Source: JAJYVT01 sp035534455
GTDB taxonomy: Bacteria > Actinomycetota > Acidimicrobiia > Acidimicrobiales > RAAP-2
Direction: 5' to 3'
Assembly (NCBI GenBank): GCA_035534455.1
Contig: DATLRV010000046.1
Span: forward strand, 1-31,153
Length of the DNA: 31,153 bases
Part shown: in pieces, positions 15,770 to 24,704 of the stretch
Position numbering within the stretch: position 1 is the first letter of the stretch
Layout of the letters: each line of letters opens with the position of its first letter
Notes under the pieces: model-generated
Seen by the model: only the letters and a program-made list of their open reading frames with translations
The model's database searches: none
What the model was told of the DNA's origin: nothing
Program-made: the position numbers and the translations under genes

Positions 15770-17200
15770 TCAGGACGCCGACGCGGACGCGGAGAAGGCT
15801 CGCAGGAGCTCCTCGGGGCCGAGGGAGAGCGCCGCTCCCTTCGCCGTCACGCCGCTCCGGCTGACGACGACAAGCGGCGTCTCGGGCCCGGCCCCGGGAA
15901 TCTCGTTCGTCTTCCTGGCAAGGGTTTTCAGGTCAGCGGTGCTGAACGCCTGGTCGTCCAGCCACTTGATCGACCCGGAGAAAGTGATCTTCTTCGCAAC
16001 AGGTTCCCTGTCGGCACCGACAAGGTCCACCTCGGGTGTGTTGGTGCGGGTCCAGTAACCGCCCACCACCGGTCCGTCGATGTCGCCGATCGGAAGAAGG
16101 CGTGCAAGTGCTTCTCGAACGACGGGCTCGATCGCGCGCCCCCTCCACGTGGTCCAGACGGACCTGATGCGTGCAACGACTCGGTCTCCTCGTCCCCGCT
16201 CTATCTCGGCGAGGTGCGGACCGACGAAACGAAGCCAGAACCGGAGATACGGATCCGCCACCCGGTATCGCGCTTCTCTGCTCGGCCGAGTAGAGAGCGG
16301 CACGTCGCGAGCGACGACCCGCTTGTCGGTCAAGAGGTCGAGCGTGCGCGAGGCGCTCGCCGCGTGCAGCCCGCCAGCCGCCCTTGCGATGTTGGTGAAC
16401 GTCCGCTCTCCCGAGCCGATCTGTTCCAATACGACTCGGGCCTGGACCTCGCTCGGGAACTCCGCCGCGAGAGACCGCTCAGCACTCACGATGAGGGCCG
16501 ACGTCGGGTCCGAGAGCGCCTCGTCGAGGTAGTCCCACATCGACGCCCCCGTGGGCCACTCCTCGCAGATGAGCGGCAGTCCCCCGGTGACGAGTGCGGC
16601 GTCGAAGGCTTCGCCGGAGTCCGCAGCACCGACGATGTTCGCCGTCTCCGCGGGCGAGAGCGGCGGCACCGCCATTTCGGTGGCTCGTTGGAAGAATGCC
16701 CTTCTATGGGTGTTGAGCGCCTCCATCATCGCGAGGTTCGAACCGATGAGGAGGAGAAGGACGGGCTTCTTCGACAAGTTCCGGTCCCACTGTTTTTGGA
16801 ACGTGGCCTCAACGGTCTCGTCGTCTTCGACCAAGTAGGGGAACTCGTCGATGACGACGACCGACACCGAATCGTCAGGGAGCGCCTGGGCGAGGAGTCG
16901 CAGGCCTGCGTCCCAGTTGGTGGGTTCGTTGCCCTCGAAGAGCGCTGCACCCGAGAGGCCGGAGCCCCGCACTTCTTCTGCGAAGAGCGCCAACTCCCCG
17001 CTGCGTTGCCGCGACGCGGTGAAGAAACAGGACGGTACGGCCGCCCTCTGCACGAAGACTTCGGCGAGGCGACTCTTTCCAACTCGACGTCGTCCACGGA
17101 TCAGCACGCACTGCCCCGGCTTGTCACCGCCCGCTCGGACACGTTCGAGCAGGCGGTGAAGCGAACGGAGCTCGGCCACCCGTCCGACGAATGTGGGCAT
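15770..17200 (-). CDS. AAA-type ATPase with DUF234 C-terminal domain
   Basis: A 476-residue ATPase of the group common in archaea and scattered in bacteria (archaeal ATPase / DUF234). The P-loop is LIRGRRRVGKSRLAE (about 33-47), Walker B is SVVVIDEFPYLVED (about 115) and a sensor-like VLLLLIGSNLAMM follows. A winged-helix region (RTFTNIARAAGGLHAASASRTLDLLTDKRVV) and the DUF234 signature RYRVADPYLRFWLRFV come next. The C-terminus (GRAIEPVVREAL...GYWTRTNTPEVDLVGADRE...FSGSIKW) resembles a PD-(D/E)XK nuclease fold, but the usual E-x-K reads S-I-K, so cleavage activity is doubtful. Function is not established for most members. The ATG at 17200 has a strong GGGAG 5 nt upstream, and the region beyond it is strikingly AT-rich, consistent with horizontal acquisition. 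It stands alone, not in an operon. Confidence 0.85.
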   Translation of the reverse strand: MPTFVGRVAELRSLHRLLERVRAGGDKPGQCVLIRGRRRVGKSRLAEVFVQRAAVPSCFFTASRQRSGELALFAEEVRGSGLSGAALFEGNEPTNWDAGLRLLAQALPDDSVSVVVIDEFPYLVEDDETVEATFQKQWDRNLSKKPVLLLLIGSNLAMMEALNTHRRAFFQRATEMAVPPLSPAETANIVGAADSGEAFDAALVTGGLPLICEEWPTGASMWDYLDEALSDPTSALIVSAERSLAAEFPSEVQARVVLEQIGSGERTFTNIARAAGGLHAASASRTLDLLTDKRVVARDVPLSTRPSREARYRVADPYLRFWLRFVGPHLAEIERGRGDRVVARIRSVWTTWRGRAIEPVVREALARLLPIGDIDGPVVGGYWTRTNTPEVDLVGADREPVAKKITFSGSIKWLDDQAFSTADLKTLARKTNEIPGAGPETPLVVVSRSGVTAKGAALSLGPEELLRAFSASASAS

Positions 17201-17210
17201 TGATCTCCCT

Positions 17211-17256
17211 TACTGGTAAAATACTACTATCGATGATACTATCATTATTGGTAGTT
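17211..17256 (-). promoter_or_regulatory. AT-rich palindromic promoter/operator island of the AAA ATPase
   Basis: About 46 nt of mostly A/T in a GC-rich window, immediately upstream of the ATPase gene. It contains overlapping inverted repeats TATC-gat-GATA (17228-17238) and ATGATA-c-TATCAT (17233-17245). The most likely role is a promoter with an operator; no -10/-35 pair could be fixed with confidence. Confidence 0.5.
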
Positions 17257-17380
17257 AGGGTGGTGGCGTGGCGGGGTGCCGGCACGACCGGGCACCGGAG
17301 GAGTCCGACCTTCGAGCGCCGGAGCATGCCGTGACGCGGGGCCGTGCCTGTCCCAGTTCGCAGGCGGCCCGCCCGGACGC

Positions 17381-17436
17381 CCTACCTGCGACCCGGCTCG
17401 GACGACGGCCTACGGGCGACCCGGCTCGGACGACGG
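17381..17436. repeat. 28-bp tandem duplication at the end of the acetyltransferase gene
   Basis: Two adjacent 28-bp copies (17381-17408 and 17409-17436) differ at 2 positions; a 22-nt core beginning GCGACCCGGCTCGGACGACG is identical. One copy encodes the C-terminus of the RimJ/RimL-like acetyltransferase and the other lies just past its stop, so the gene's 3' end has been duplicated. Confidence 0.75.
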
Positions 17437-17988
17437 CTGCCAGTCTCGCCTGATCAGTCCGTAGACCCACGAGTCGGAGACCTCGCCGTTCACGACGCAG
17501 TCTTCCCGCAACGTCCCTTCCCGCACGAACCCGAGCTTCTCGAGCACGCGGGCAGAGGCGATGTTGCGCGTATCGGTCTCCGCCTGGACGCGATTGAGGT
17601 CCAGCGTGTCGAACGCCCACCGCAGCAAGGCGCGCGCAGCCTCCGTCGCGTAGCCGTGGCCCCACGCTGCATCGTCGAAGCAGTAGCCCAGGGACGCGCT
17701 GCGGTAGTCCGGACTCCAGCGGGTCAGGCTGCACCAGCCGATGAACACCTCGTCATGGACACGGTCCACGGCCAGTCGCCCCCCAGTCCCCTCCTCTGCC
17801 ATCTGCAGGCAAGCCGTGATGAACCGCTCGGCGCGCGCACGTTCCTTCCACGGCGGCGCGTCCCAGTAGCGCAGCACGTTCGCGTTGCTCTGCAGCGCGA
17901 AGAGGGCGTTCGCATCGGCGTCGTCGAAGGGTCGCAGTCGTAGGCGTGCGGTCTGCAGCGTGGGGGTGGGCAGCGGCACGGGCGTCAT
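17410..17988 (-). CDS. RimJ/RimL-type GNAT acetyltransferase
   Basis: A 192-residue acetyltransferase of the RimJ/RimL branch of GNAT (ribosomal-protein N-terminal or small-molecule amine acetylation). It begins with the typical LQTARLRLRPFDDADANALFAL, followed by GYCFDDAAWGHGYATEAARALLRWAFDTLDLNRVQAETDTRNIASARVLEKLGFVREGTLRE. The acetyl-CoA loop is WGHGYATEA. The ATG at 17988 has GGGAGGA 5 nt upstream. The last residues overlap a 28-bp tandem duplication. The substrate is unknown. It lies downstream of, and in the same direction as, the PRC-barrel-like gene, about 190 nt away. Confidence 0.87.
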   Translation of the reverse strand: MTPVPLPTPTLQTARLRLRPFDDADANALFALQSNANVLRYWDAPPWKERARAERFITACLQMAEEGTGGRLAVDRVHDEVFIGWCSLTRWSPDYRSASLGYCFDDAAWGHGYATEAARALLRWAFDTLDLNRVQAETDTRNIASARVLEKLGFVREGTLREDCVVNGEVSDSWVYGLIRRDWQPSSEPGRP

Positions 17989-18175
17989 GTTCCTCCCGTC
18001 GTTGGTGGAGGTGTCGATGGCGACGCCGGCGGCTCGTCGCCCCGGCCGAAGAGCGCAACGGCGGTGGCCGGTTCGTTGGTGGTGAGGTGGTCGACGCCCA
18101 GGCTCGCCGCTTCGTCTCGCGCCGGATCTCCGGTCTCCCCGCGCCCCGGCGCGAGCGCTCCGCCCCCCGGCGCCT

Positions 18176-18835
18176 TCACCCCACGCGGTCGAGGTCGACG
18201 GCGGGCAGCTCGCCGACCTCCTTCTTGGTGAGCGTCAGGTAGATGCCGTCGTCGGCCACCGTCTTCACGGCGGCCACGGGAACGGCGACCTCCTTCTTCC
18301 CCCACAGGTGTCCTTCGCCGAGCAGGACATGGGAGATCACCCCGCCGGTGTCGACGACGAGGCCGTAGACGTGGCCGACGGGACCGTCCGTCGCGTGCAC
18401 GTGCTGACCGCGCGACACCTCCCCCTCGCCGTCGGGGACGTTGTCCTCCATCGCGCTGTGCGGACCGATGCGGATCGGTCCGTGGAGGCCGAGGCCGACC
18501 GAGCCGATCATCGGCACGCTGCCGCGGCGCGAGAAGAGGGCGAGGTTCGTATATGTCTCCGCCTGGTCGAAGCCGGGGACCACGTTGGCCTGCTCGGCAC
18601 GGTCGAGTGCGTCGAAGCGCGCCAGGGTGCAGCCGAGCGAGACCAGCTCGGGGGTCGCGGACTCGACGAGCTCGATCGGGACGAGTCGTCCGCCCACGTT
18701 GCGGGCCGTCGACTCGACCACGAGGTGCGTGACGGTCTCGGTGCGCGGGTCGACGAGCAGCCGCGCCAGCTCGCCGCACGTACCGTCCTGGCACCTGACC
18801 GTGGCGCCGATGTCGAGCTCGCTCCCGTCGCCCAT
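18176..18835 (-). CDS. PRC-barrel-like protein, two copies of the fold
   Basis: A 219-residue soluble protein. The N-terminal half (IGATVRCQDGTCGELARLLVDPRTETVTHLVVES...RLVPIELV) and the C-terminal half (VSRGQHVHATDGPVGHVYGLVVDTGGVISHVLLGEGHLWGKKEVAVPVAAVKTV) each follow the PRC-barrel pattern: a short beta strand, G-x-V/L-x-x-L-V-x-D, then H-x-V/L-V, then a strand with VPV/VPIE. PRC-barrels are found in photosynthetic reaction centre H subunits, RimM and stress-associated actinobacterial proteins; the role here is unknown. The ATG at 18835 has a GGGGG stretch about 7 nt upstream. The 271-nt region on its other side separates it from the divergent monooxygenase gene, with no recognisable motif. 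Confidence 0.75.
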   Translation of the reverse strand: MGDGSELDIGATVRCQDGTCGELARLLVDPRTETVTHLVVESTARNVGGRLVPIELVESATPELVSLGCTLARFDALDRAEQANVVPGFDQAETYTNLALFSRRGSVPMIGSVGLGLHGPIRIGPHSAMEDNVPDGEGEVSRGQHVHATDGPVGHVYGLVVDTGGVISHVLLGEGHLWGKKEVAVPVAAVKTVADDGIYLTLTKKEVGELPAVDLDRVG

Positions 18836-19106
18836 TCGAAGCCCCCGTTTCCCGGCTGTCCGATCCGGAGCCGGTCGTTAGGGAGACGCACCGACCGACG
18901 GCCAGCTCGCAGCGTCATCCTTGCACGCCGCAGCCGACGCCGGCGGCGACGACGAGCACTGTCGGCGACGAGCAACGTGCGCCGCATTCGAAGAGAACGC
19001 AGGGGAGACCCGCACCCGCCACGCCGTGCACAGCGTACCTCGGGACCAGGGGCTTGCGGCAAGCGGCGTGAGGGGCTCACCATGGCGCGTCGGCGGGAGG
19101 GGAACG

Positions 19107-20621
<1,515 letters not shown>

Positions 20622-20742
20622 CGGCGCTCTCCCCGCCCGAGTAGGGGGCCTTCCGTCTCGGGGTGGAAGCTCTGCGTGGCTCTTCGTCCTCGCCGCAGAC
20701 CCCGTCGGGAATGGTGGGGTGCAGGAGCGGGTTCTCAACCGT

Positions 20743-21042
20743 GTGAGACGAGCGACGTGGAACGGGGCGGTGCTGGCCGAAAGTGACGACACGGTCGTCG
20801 TGGAGGGAAACCACTACTTCCCCGCGGCGTCCGTCGACCGGTCCTTCTTGCGGGACAGCTCCACGCACACCGTGTGCCCCTGGAAGGGGACCGCCAGCTA
20901 CCACACCGTCGTCGTCGACGGGGAGGAGAACCCCGACGCTGCGTGGTACTACCCCGAGCCCAGCCCGGCAGCGAGACAGATCCAGGGAAGGGTCGCCTTC
21001 TGGCGCGGCGTCAAGGTCGAAGAGGTCGACACGCCGAACTGA
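20743..21042 (+). CDS. DUF427 domain protein
   Basis: A 99-residue protein matching DUF427 along its whole length: TWNGAVLAESDDTVVVEGNHYFPAASVDRSFLRDSS, CPWKGTASYHTVVVDGEENPDAAWYYPEP and GRVAFWRGVKVEE. The family is widespread in actinobacteria and has no firm function. I chose the GTG at 20743 because the family begins close to the WNG motif; AGGAG lies 15 nt upstream, rather far. A GTG at 20719 would add 8 residues. It lies 121 nt after the monooxygenase in the same direction, possibly in one transcript. Confidence 0.85.
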   Translation: MRRATWNGAVLAESDDTVVVEGNHYFPAASVDRSFLRDSSTHTVCPWKGTASYHTVVVDGEENPDAAWYYPEPSPAARQIQGRVAFWRGVKVEEVDTPN

Positions 21043-21104
21043 GGTCGGGAGCCGCCGGCCCCGGCCCCGGCACCGCCCCCGGCACCGGCGCTTGGCGTCG
21101 GCGC

Positions 21105-21998
21105 TCAAGCCTCCGGCACGCGCCCCATCGTCGCCAGTATGCGGCGATGGAGCACCCGGTCGACGACCGCGCCCATCGACCCCTCTTCGCGGATCGCTTG
21201 GTGGATCACCCATCCGAGCGTCGGGAGCGCCCAGAAGTCGCCGCAGACCCACAGGATGGCGGCGCCGACCTGCTGGTCGAGGTACGGGGAGAGCGTGACG
21301 CCGGGCACGTGGTCGTAGACCGAGTACCAGGACTGGTTGGTGAACAGGCTGAGCGCCATGGCGAGCACGAACATCACCACGTTCGTCGAAATCAGTGCGC
21401 CGGCGCGGCCGATGTACGACAGCTTCGACCGGAGCGGGTACGACGGCAGGATCTGGGCCCAGAAGAAGACGCCCGCCACGAAGAAGCTTCCGTGCATGAG
21501 CCAGATGTGCACGGACTCGTTCGTCTCCCCGAGGTCGAACGGGCCCGGGAGGTGCCAGACGATCATCACCACGTTGAAGACGACGACCGCGACCATGCCG
21601 TTCGTGAGGAAGCGGCCGATCGCGCGCAGCGGAGCGGCCCATGCGCCGAGGATGAGCGACCGGCCGACCTTCCGGCGCAGGCGGACGGGGAAGGCGTGGA
21701 TGAAGGGGAGCCATGGCGCGCCGGCAACGACGAGCATCGGCGCGAAGAACATGAGGAGGATGTGCTCGATCATGTGGACGAAGAAGTAGTCGTTCGACCA
21801 GTAGTCGATCGGCGAGGCGACGGCGAGCAGCAGCAGCGCCAGCCCGGCGTAGAAGGAGAGGGACCGCCGGCGGCGCACCTTCGTGCGCTCGGGCCGAGAG
21901 CGGGCTGCGAGACGCGCCAGGCCGAGCTCGTGCCATGCGGCCACGACGGCGATGACGACCACGAAGGGGTCGAACGACCATTGCGTGAAGTAGTGCAC
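21105..21998 (-). CDS. ctaG: CtaG-like cytochrome c oxidase assembly protein
   Basis: A 297-residue polytopic membrane protein of the caa3_CtaG family, needed in Bacillus for assembly of the caa3-type oxidase. About seven hydrophobic segments are visible, with conserved His-containing stretches: DYFFVHMIEHILLMFFAPMLVVAGAP, VVMIVWHLPGPFD and SVHIWLMHGSFFVAGVFFWAQILPS. The C-terminus (DQQVGAAILWVCGDFWALPTLGWVI) fits the last helix of the family. The GTG at 21998 has GGAAGGGG 5 nt upstream. No oxidase subunit genes are in the window, so the partner is elsewhere. A 16-bp tandem repeat lies in the upstream region. The symbol is by family resemblance. Confidence 0.85.
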   Translation of the reverse strand: MHYFTQWSFDPFVVVIAVVAAWHELGLARLAARSRPERTKVRRRRSLSFYAGLALLLLAVASPIDYWSNDYFFVHMIEHILLMFFAPMLVVAGAPWLPFIHAFPVRLRRKVGRSLILGAWAAPLRAIGRFLTNGMVAVVVFNVVMIVWHLPGPFDLGETNESVHIWLMHGSFFVAGVFFWAQILPSYPLRSKLSYIGRAGALISTNVVMFVLAMALSLFTNQSWYSVYDHVPGVTLSPYLDQQVGAAILWVCGDFWALPTLGWVIHQAIREEGSMGAVVDRVLHRRILATMGRVPEA

Positions 21999-22038
21999 GT
22001 GGCCCCTTCCCGGTCACTCCGGGCCCCGGCGTCGCACG

Positions 22039-22070
22039 GACGCCGAAGAACCGTGACGCCGAAGAACCGT
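22039..22070. repeat. 16-bp perfect tandem repeat upstream of the CtaG gene
   Basis: GACGCCGAAGAACCGT occurs twice back to back (22039-22054 and 22055-22070), 41 nt upstream of the ctaG-like start. It could be a paired regulator site or a simple duplication. Confidence 0.7.
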
Positions 22071-22129
22071 AGAGCATCCGGGGAGCGAGGCGCCCGCCGC
22101 CCCCGCCGGCCCGGGGGGATCGGGGACCC

Positions 22130-22456
22130 TCAGGGGAGCCGGATGTCGTGGTGCGCGGCCGCCTCCCTGCGCTCCTCTTCGGTCAGGTCCGCCTCGCGGA
22201 CCGGCAGGACGAGCGACCAGTGGTGCCCGACGGGACAGTGCTGGATGCGGGCGACCCCGAGGTCGATCGCCTTCAGCTTGACGCCGGGGATCCACAAAGT
22301 GGTGAAGAGGTGGCCCCGGCGGCACCGGACCACGACGTTCCCCCCGACCTTGTAGCCCAGCTTCCGGGCGACGATCGTGCCGGCGGCGAGCACCGCGGCG
22401 ACCAGGGCCATCGACGCGAGCCGGCTCCTGCGCCTGCGTGCCGGGTGCCTTCCCAC
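22130..22456 (-). CDS. Small membrane protein with zinc-ribbon-like Cys/His pattern
   Basis: A 108-residue protein. Residues 1-13 are strongly basic, followed by one hydrophobic segment (about 14-30, ASMALVAAVLAAGTIVA). A compact domain follows with C45-x2-GH49 (CRRGHLFTT) and C74-x2-GHH (CPVGHHW), then SLVLPV. The paired C-x2-GH motifs, separated by WIPG...LG..R.Q, suggest a small metal-binding fold; I know of no assigned function. The GTG at 22456 lies 9 nt after the stop of the lipoprotein gene, so the two are probably co-transcribed. An ATG at residue 16 is an alternative start but would cut into the hydrophobic segment. Confidence 0.75.
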   Translation of the reverse strand: MGRHPARRRRSRLASMALVAAVLAAGTIVARKLGYKVGGNVVVRCRRGHLFTTLWIPGVKLKAIDLGVARIQHCPVGHHWSLVLPVREADLTEEERREAAAHHDIRLP

Positions 22457-22465
22457 ACCCCGAGC

Positions 22466-23107
22466 CTACGACGGCGCGGTCGTCTGGGTCGCCGAAGTGT
22501 TTGTGGCCGGGAAGACGGCCGAGACGTTGAGCGTCCCGTTGTTGCAGGCGTAGATCCCGAGGGAGTCGCCCACGGTGGCGTGTGTGGTGTTTGTCGGCGG
22601 CGTGATCTCGACGGTGTGCGCCGAGGAGCAGCTCGTGGAGCCGGTCTGGACGTCGTTGAACCCGACGTTGAAGTAGGCCGTCTGACCGGGGCCGAGCGTC
22701 ACGTGGGCTGGCGCGATGTTCTCGAAGGAGAGCGAGCCGCCCCGGACGACGGTCGTCGGCAGCGCCGCCCCTGTGGAGCCGACGAGCAGCATCCCGGGAT
22801 AGCCGTAGGTCCCGCAGGGTGTGCCCGACGTGTTCGTCAACGAGAAGGTCATCTCCTGGGTGCCCGCGGCACCGCCGTGGCCGACCTCGATGATCTTGAG
22901 CCCCGCGACCTGGCACGTCGTGAGGGCGGCGATCGTGGACGTCGACGTCGACGTCGACGTCGGTGTCGAGGTCGTCGTCCTCGGCGTGTGCGTCGTCGTG
23001 GTCGTGGTCTTTGTCGACGAGGGGGTCGACGAGCATGCGCCGAGTGCCACCGCGCCCAGTGCGACCGACAGCGTCCCTGCCGCCCATTTCGATGCTGCCG
23101 CCCGCAT
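22466..23107 (-). CDS. DUF4232 lipoprotein
   Basis: A 213-residue predicted lipoprotein. The signal peptide ends in the lipobox VALGAC, with Cys25 as the lipidated residue. A Ser/Thr-rich spacer (about 28-57, TKTTTTTTHTPRTTTSTP, partly encoded by repeated GTCGAC triplet pairs) leads to a DUF4232 domain: CQVAGLKIIEVGHGGAAGTQEMTFSLTNTSGTPCGTYGYPGMLLVG, later HVTLGPGQTAYFNVGFNDV and CSSAHTVEITPP. The domain is common in mycobacterial and streptomycete exported lipoproteins of unknown role. The ATG at 23107 has AGGGAGG 5 nt upstream, which outranks in-frame codons further up. It leads a likely two-gene unit with the small membrane protein. Confidence 0.87.
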   Translation of the reverse strand: MRAAASKWAAGTLSVALGAVALGACSSTPSSTKTTTTTTHTPRTTTSTPTSTSTSTSTIAALTTCQVAGLKIIEVGHGGAAGTQEMTFSLTNTSGTPCGTYGYPGMLLVGSTGAALPTTVVRGGSLSFENIAPAHVTLGPGQTAYFNVGFNDVQTGSTSCSSAHTVEITPPTNTTHATVGDSLGIYACNNGTLNVSAVFPATNTSATQTTAPS

Positions 23108-23228
23108 GGCGACCTCCCTCCGCGCCGGTCGTCCGGTGACGACCCTCGTGCGTCCGTCCGCCGATGCGACGCCGGCGTTCTGCACCAATGTTCGCGCGGG
23201 TCGCCGGCCCGAAATGCACGCACCCCGT

Positions 23229-23272
23229 CATCATTGCGATGCGGCACCTTCATCATTGCGATGCGGCACCTT
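23229..23272. repeat. 22-bp perfect tandem repeat upstream of hom
   Basis: Two identical adjacent 22-nt units (23229-23250 and 23251-23272), each containing CATCATTGCGATGCGGCACC, lie in the 225-nt divergent region between the lipoprotein gene and hom, 60 nt before the hom start. It may be a paired binding site or a remnant of a mobile repeat. No promoter boxes could be assigned confidently nearby. Confidence 0.8.
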
Positions 23273-23332
23273 CTCGGCCGGGCCGCGCGCGGTCGTCCCC
23301 GGGGCTCGCCGGCGGGGCGATAACCTCCACCA

Positions 23333-24703
23333 ATGGCGGCTGGGGCCACGTCGACGGGAGCCGGGGCGCGCCCTGTCCGGGTCGGGCTGCTCGGCCACGG
23401 AAACGTCGGTGCTGCGGTCGCGGAGCTGCTGACCACCCGTGCCGCCGACATCGCCACGCGCACCGGGATCCACTTCGAGTTGGCGGGCATCGCCGTCCTC
23501 GACCTGCACCGGCACCGGCGCACGCGGCCCGGCGTCGACCCCGGCATCTTCACGGCGGACGCCAAGGCGCTCGTCGAGACACCCGCGGTCGACGTGGTGG
23601 TCGAGCTCATCGGGGGGCTGGACCCGGCCCACGCGCTGGTCGACGCCGCCCTGCGCGCCGGGAAGCCCGTCGTGACGGCGAACAAGGTGCTCCTGGCACA
23701 GGCGGGGCCGGAGCTCTCCGAGGTCGCCTCCGCGCACGGGGTCGACCTGCTGTACGAGGCGGCGGTCGCCGGCGCCATCCCCGTGATCCGGCCACTGCGC
23801 GAGTCGCTCGCCGGCGAGCGGGTGCTGCGTGTGATGGGCATCGTGAACGGGACGACCAACTACATCCTCACGCGGATGGCCGACGACGGGATGGAGTACG
23901 CCGACGCGCTCGCCCGAGCCCAGGAGCTCGGCCTCGCCGAACGGGACCCGACCTCGGACGTCTCGGGGGAGGACGCCGCGGCCAAGGCGGCGATCCTGGC
24001 GGGGCTCGCGTTTGGCAGCGACGTGCTCGGGACGACGGTCTGGCGCGAGGGCATCACGGGCATCCGGTCGCTGGACGTCGAGTACGCGGCCCGGCTCGGC
24101 TACGTGATCAAGCTCCTCGCCGTCGCCGAGCTCGTGGACGGCGGACCCGACGTGTCCGTGCGCGTCCACCCGGCGATGGTGCCGTCCGACCATCCGCTGG
24201 CGTCGGTCCGCGGGCCGTTCAACGCGGTGTTCGTCGAGGGGGAGGCGGCGGGCGAGCTCATGCTCTACGGCAGGGGAGCGGGGGGCGAGCCGACGGCGAG
24301 CGCGGTGCTCGGCGACCTCATCGACGCGTCGCGCAACCTGTTCGCCGGTGTGCACGCCCCCGCGCCGCGCCGCGCCAGGACCACGATCCGTCCGGTCGAC
24401 GACCTCCACTCCGCCTTCTACATCAGCCTCGACGTGCTCGACCGGCCCGGCGTCCTCGCCGCCGTGGCGACGGAGTTCGGCACGCACGCGGTGTCGATCA
24501 GAGCGATGGAGCAGGACGGGCTCGGCACAGCGGCACGCCTCGTCTTTCTCACGCACGTCGCCCGGGAAGGGGACGTGCGCGCGACGCTCGACGCGCTCTC
24601 GGCGATCGACACCGTGGTGCGGGTGGGGAGCGTCCTTCGGGTCGTCGGTGCCGACGACGGCACGCCCCTGCGGATGGCGGACGCCTCGCGGCGGAGCCGT
24701 TGA
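23333..24703 (+). CDS. hom: Homoserine dehydrogenase
   Basis: A 456-residue enzyme that reduces aspartate semialdehyde to homoserine with NAD(P)H, the branch point to threonine and methionine. The N-terminal Rossmann motif is VGLLGHGNVG (residues 17-26). The central catalytic region has VTANKVLLA, GIVNGTTNYILTRM and AERDPTSDVSGEDAAAKAAILA (catalytic Asp/Lys region). A C-terminal ACT domain (about 365-440: SAFYISLDVLDRPGVLAAVATEFGTHAVSIRAMEQDG) normally gives threonine feedback inhibition. The length and order match the Gram-positive monofunctional enzyme (no aspartokinase domain). The ATG start begins MAAGATSTGAG. It is followed after 1 nt by thrC. Confidence 0.96.
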   Translation: MAAGATSTGAGARPVRVGLLGHGNVGAAVAELLTTRAADIATRTGIHFELAGIAVLDLHRHRRTRPGVDPGIFTADAKALVETPAVDVVVELIGGLDPAHALVDAALRAGKPVVTANKVLLAQAGPELSEVASAHGVDLLYEAAVAGAIPVIRPLRESLAGERVLRVMGIVNGTTNYILTRMADDGMEYADALARAQELGLAERDPTSDVSGEDAAAKAAILAGLAFGSDVLGTTVWREGITGIRSLDVEYAARLGYVIKLLAVAELVDGGPDVSVRVHPAMVPSDHPLASVRGPFNAVFVEGEAAGELMLYGRGAGGEPTASAVLGDLIDASRNLFAGVHAPAPRRARTTIRPVDDLHSAFYISLDVLDRPGVLAAVATEFGTHAVSIRAMEQDGLGTAARLVFLTHVAREGDVRATLDALSAIDTVVRVGSVLRVVGADDGTPLRMADASRRSR

Positions 24704-24704
24704 C

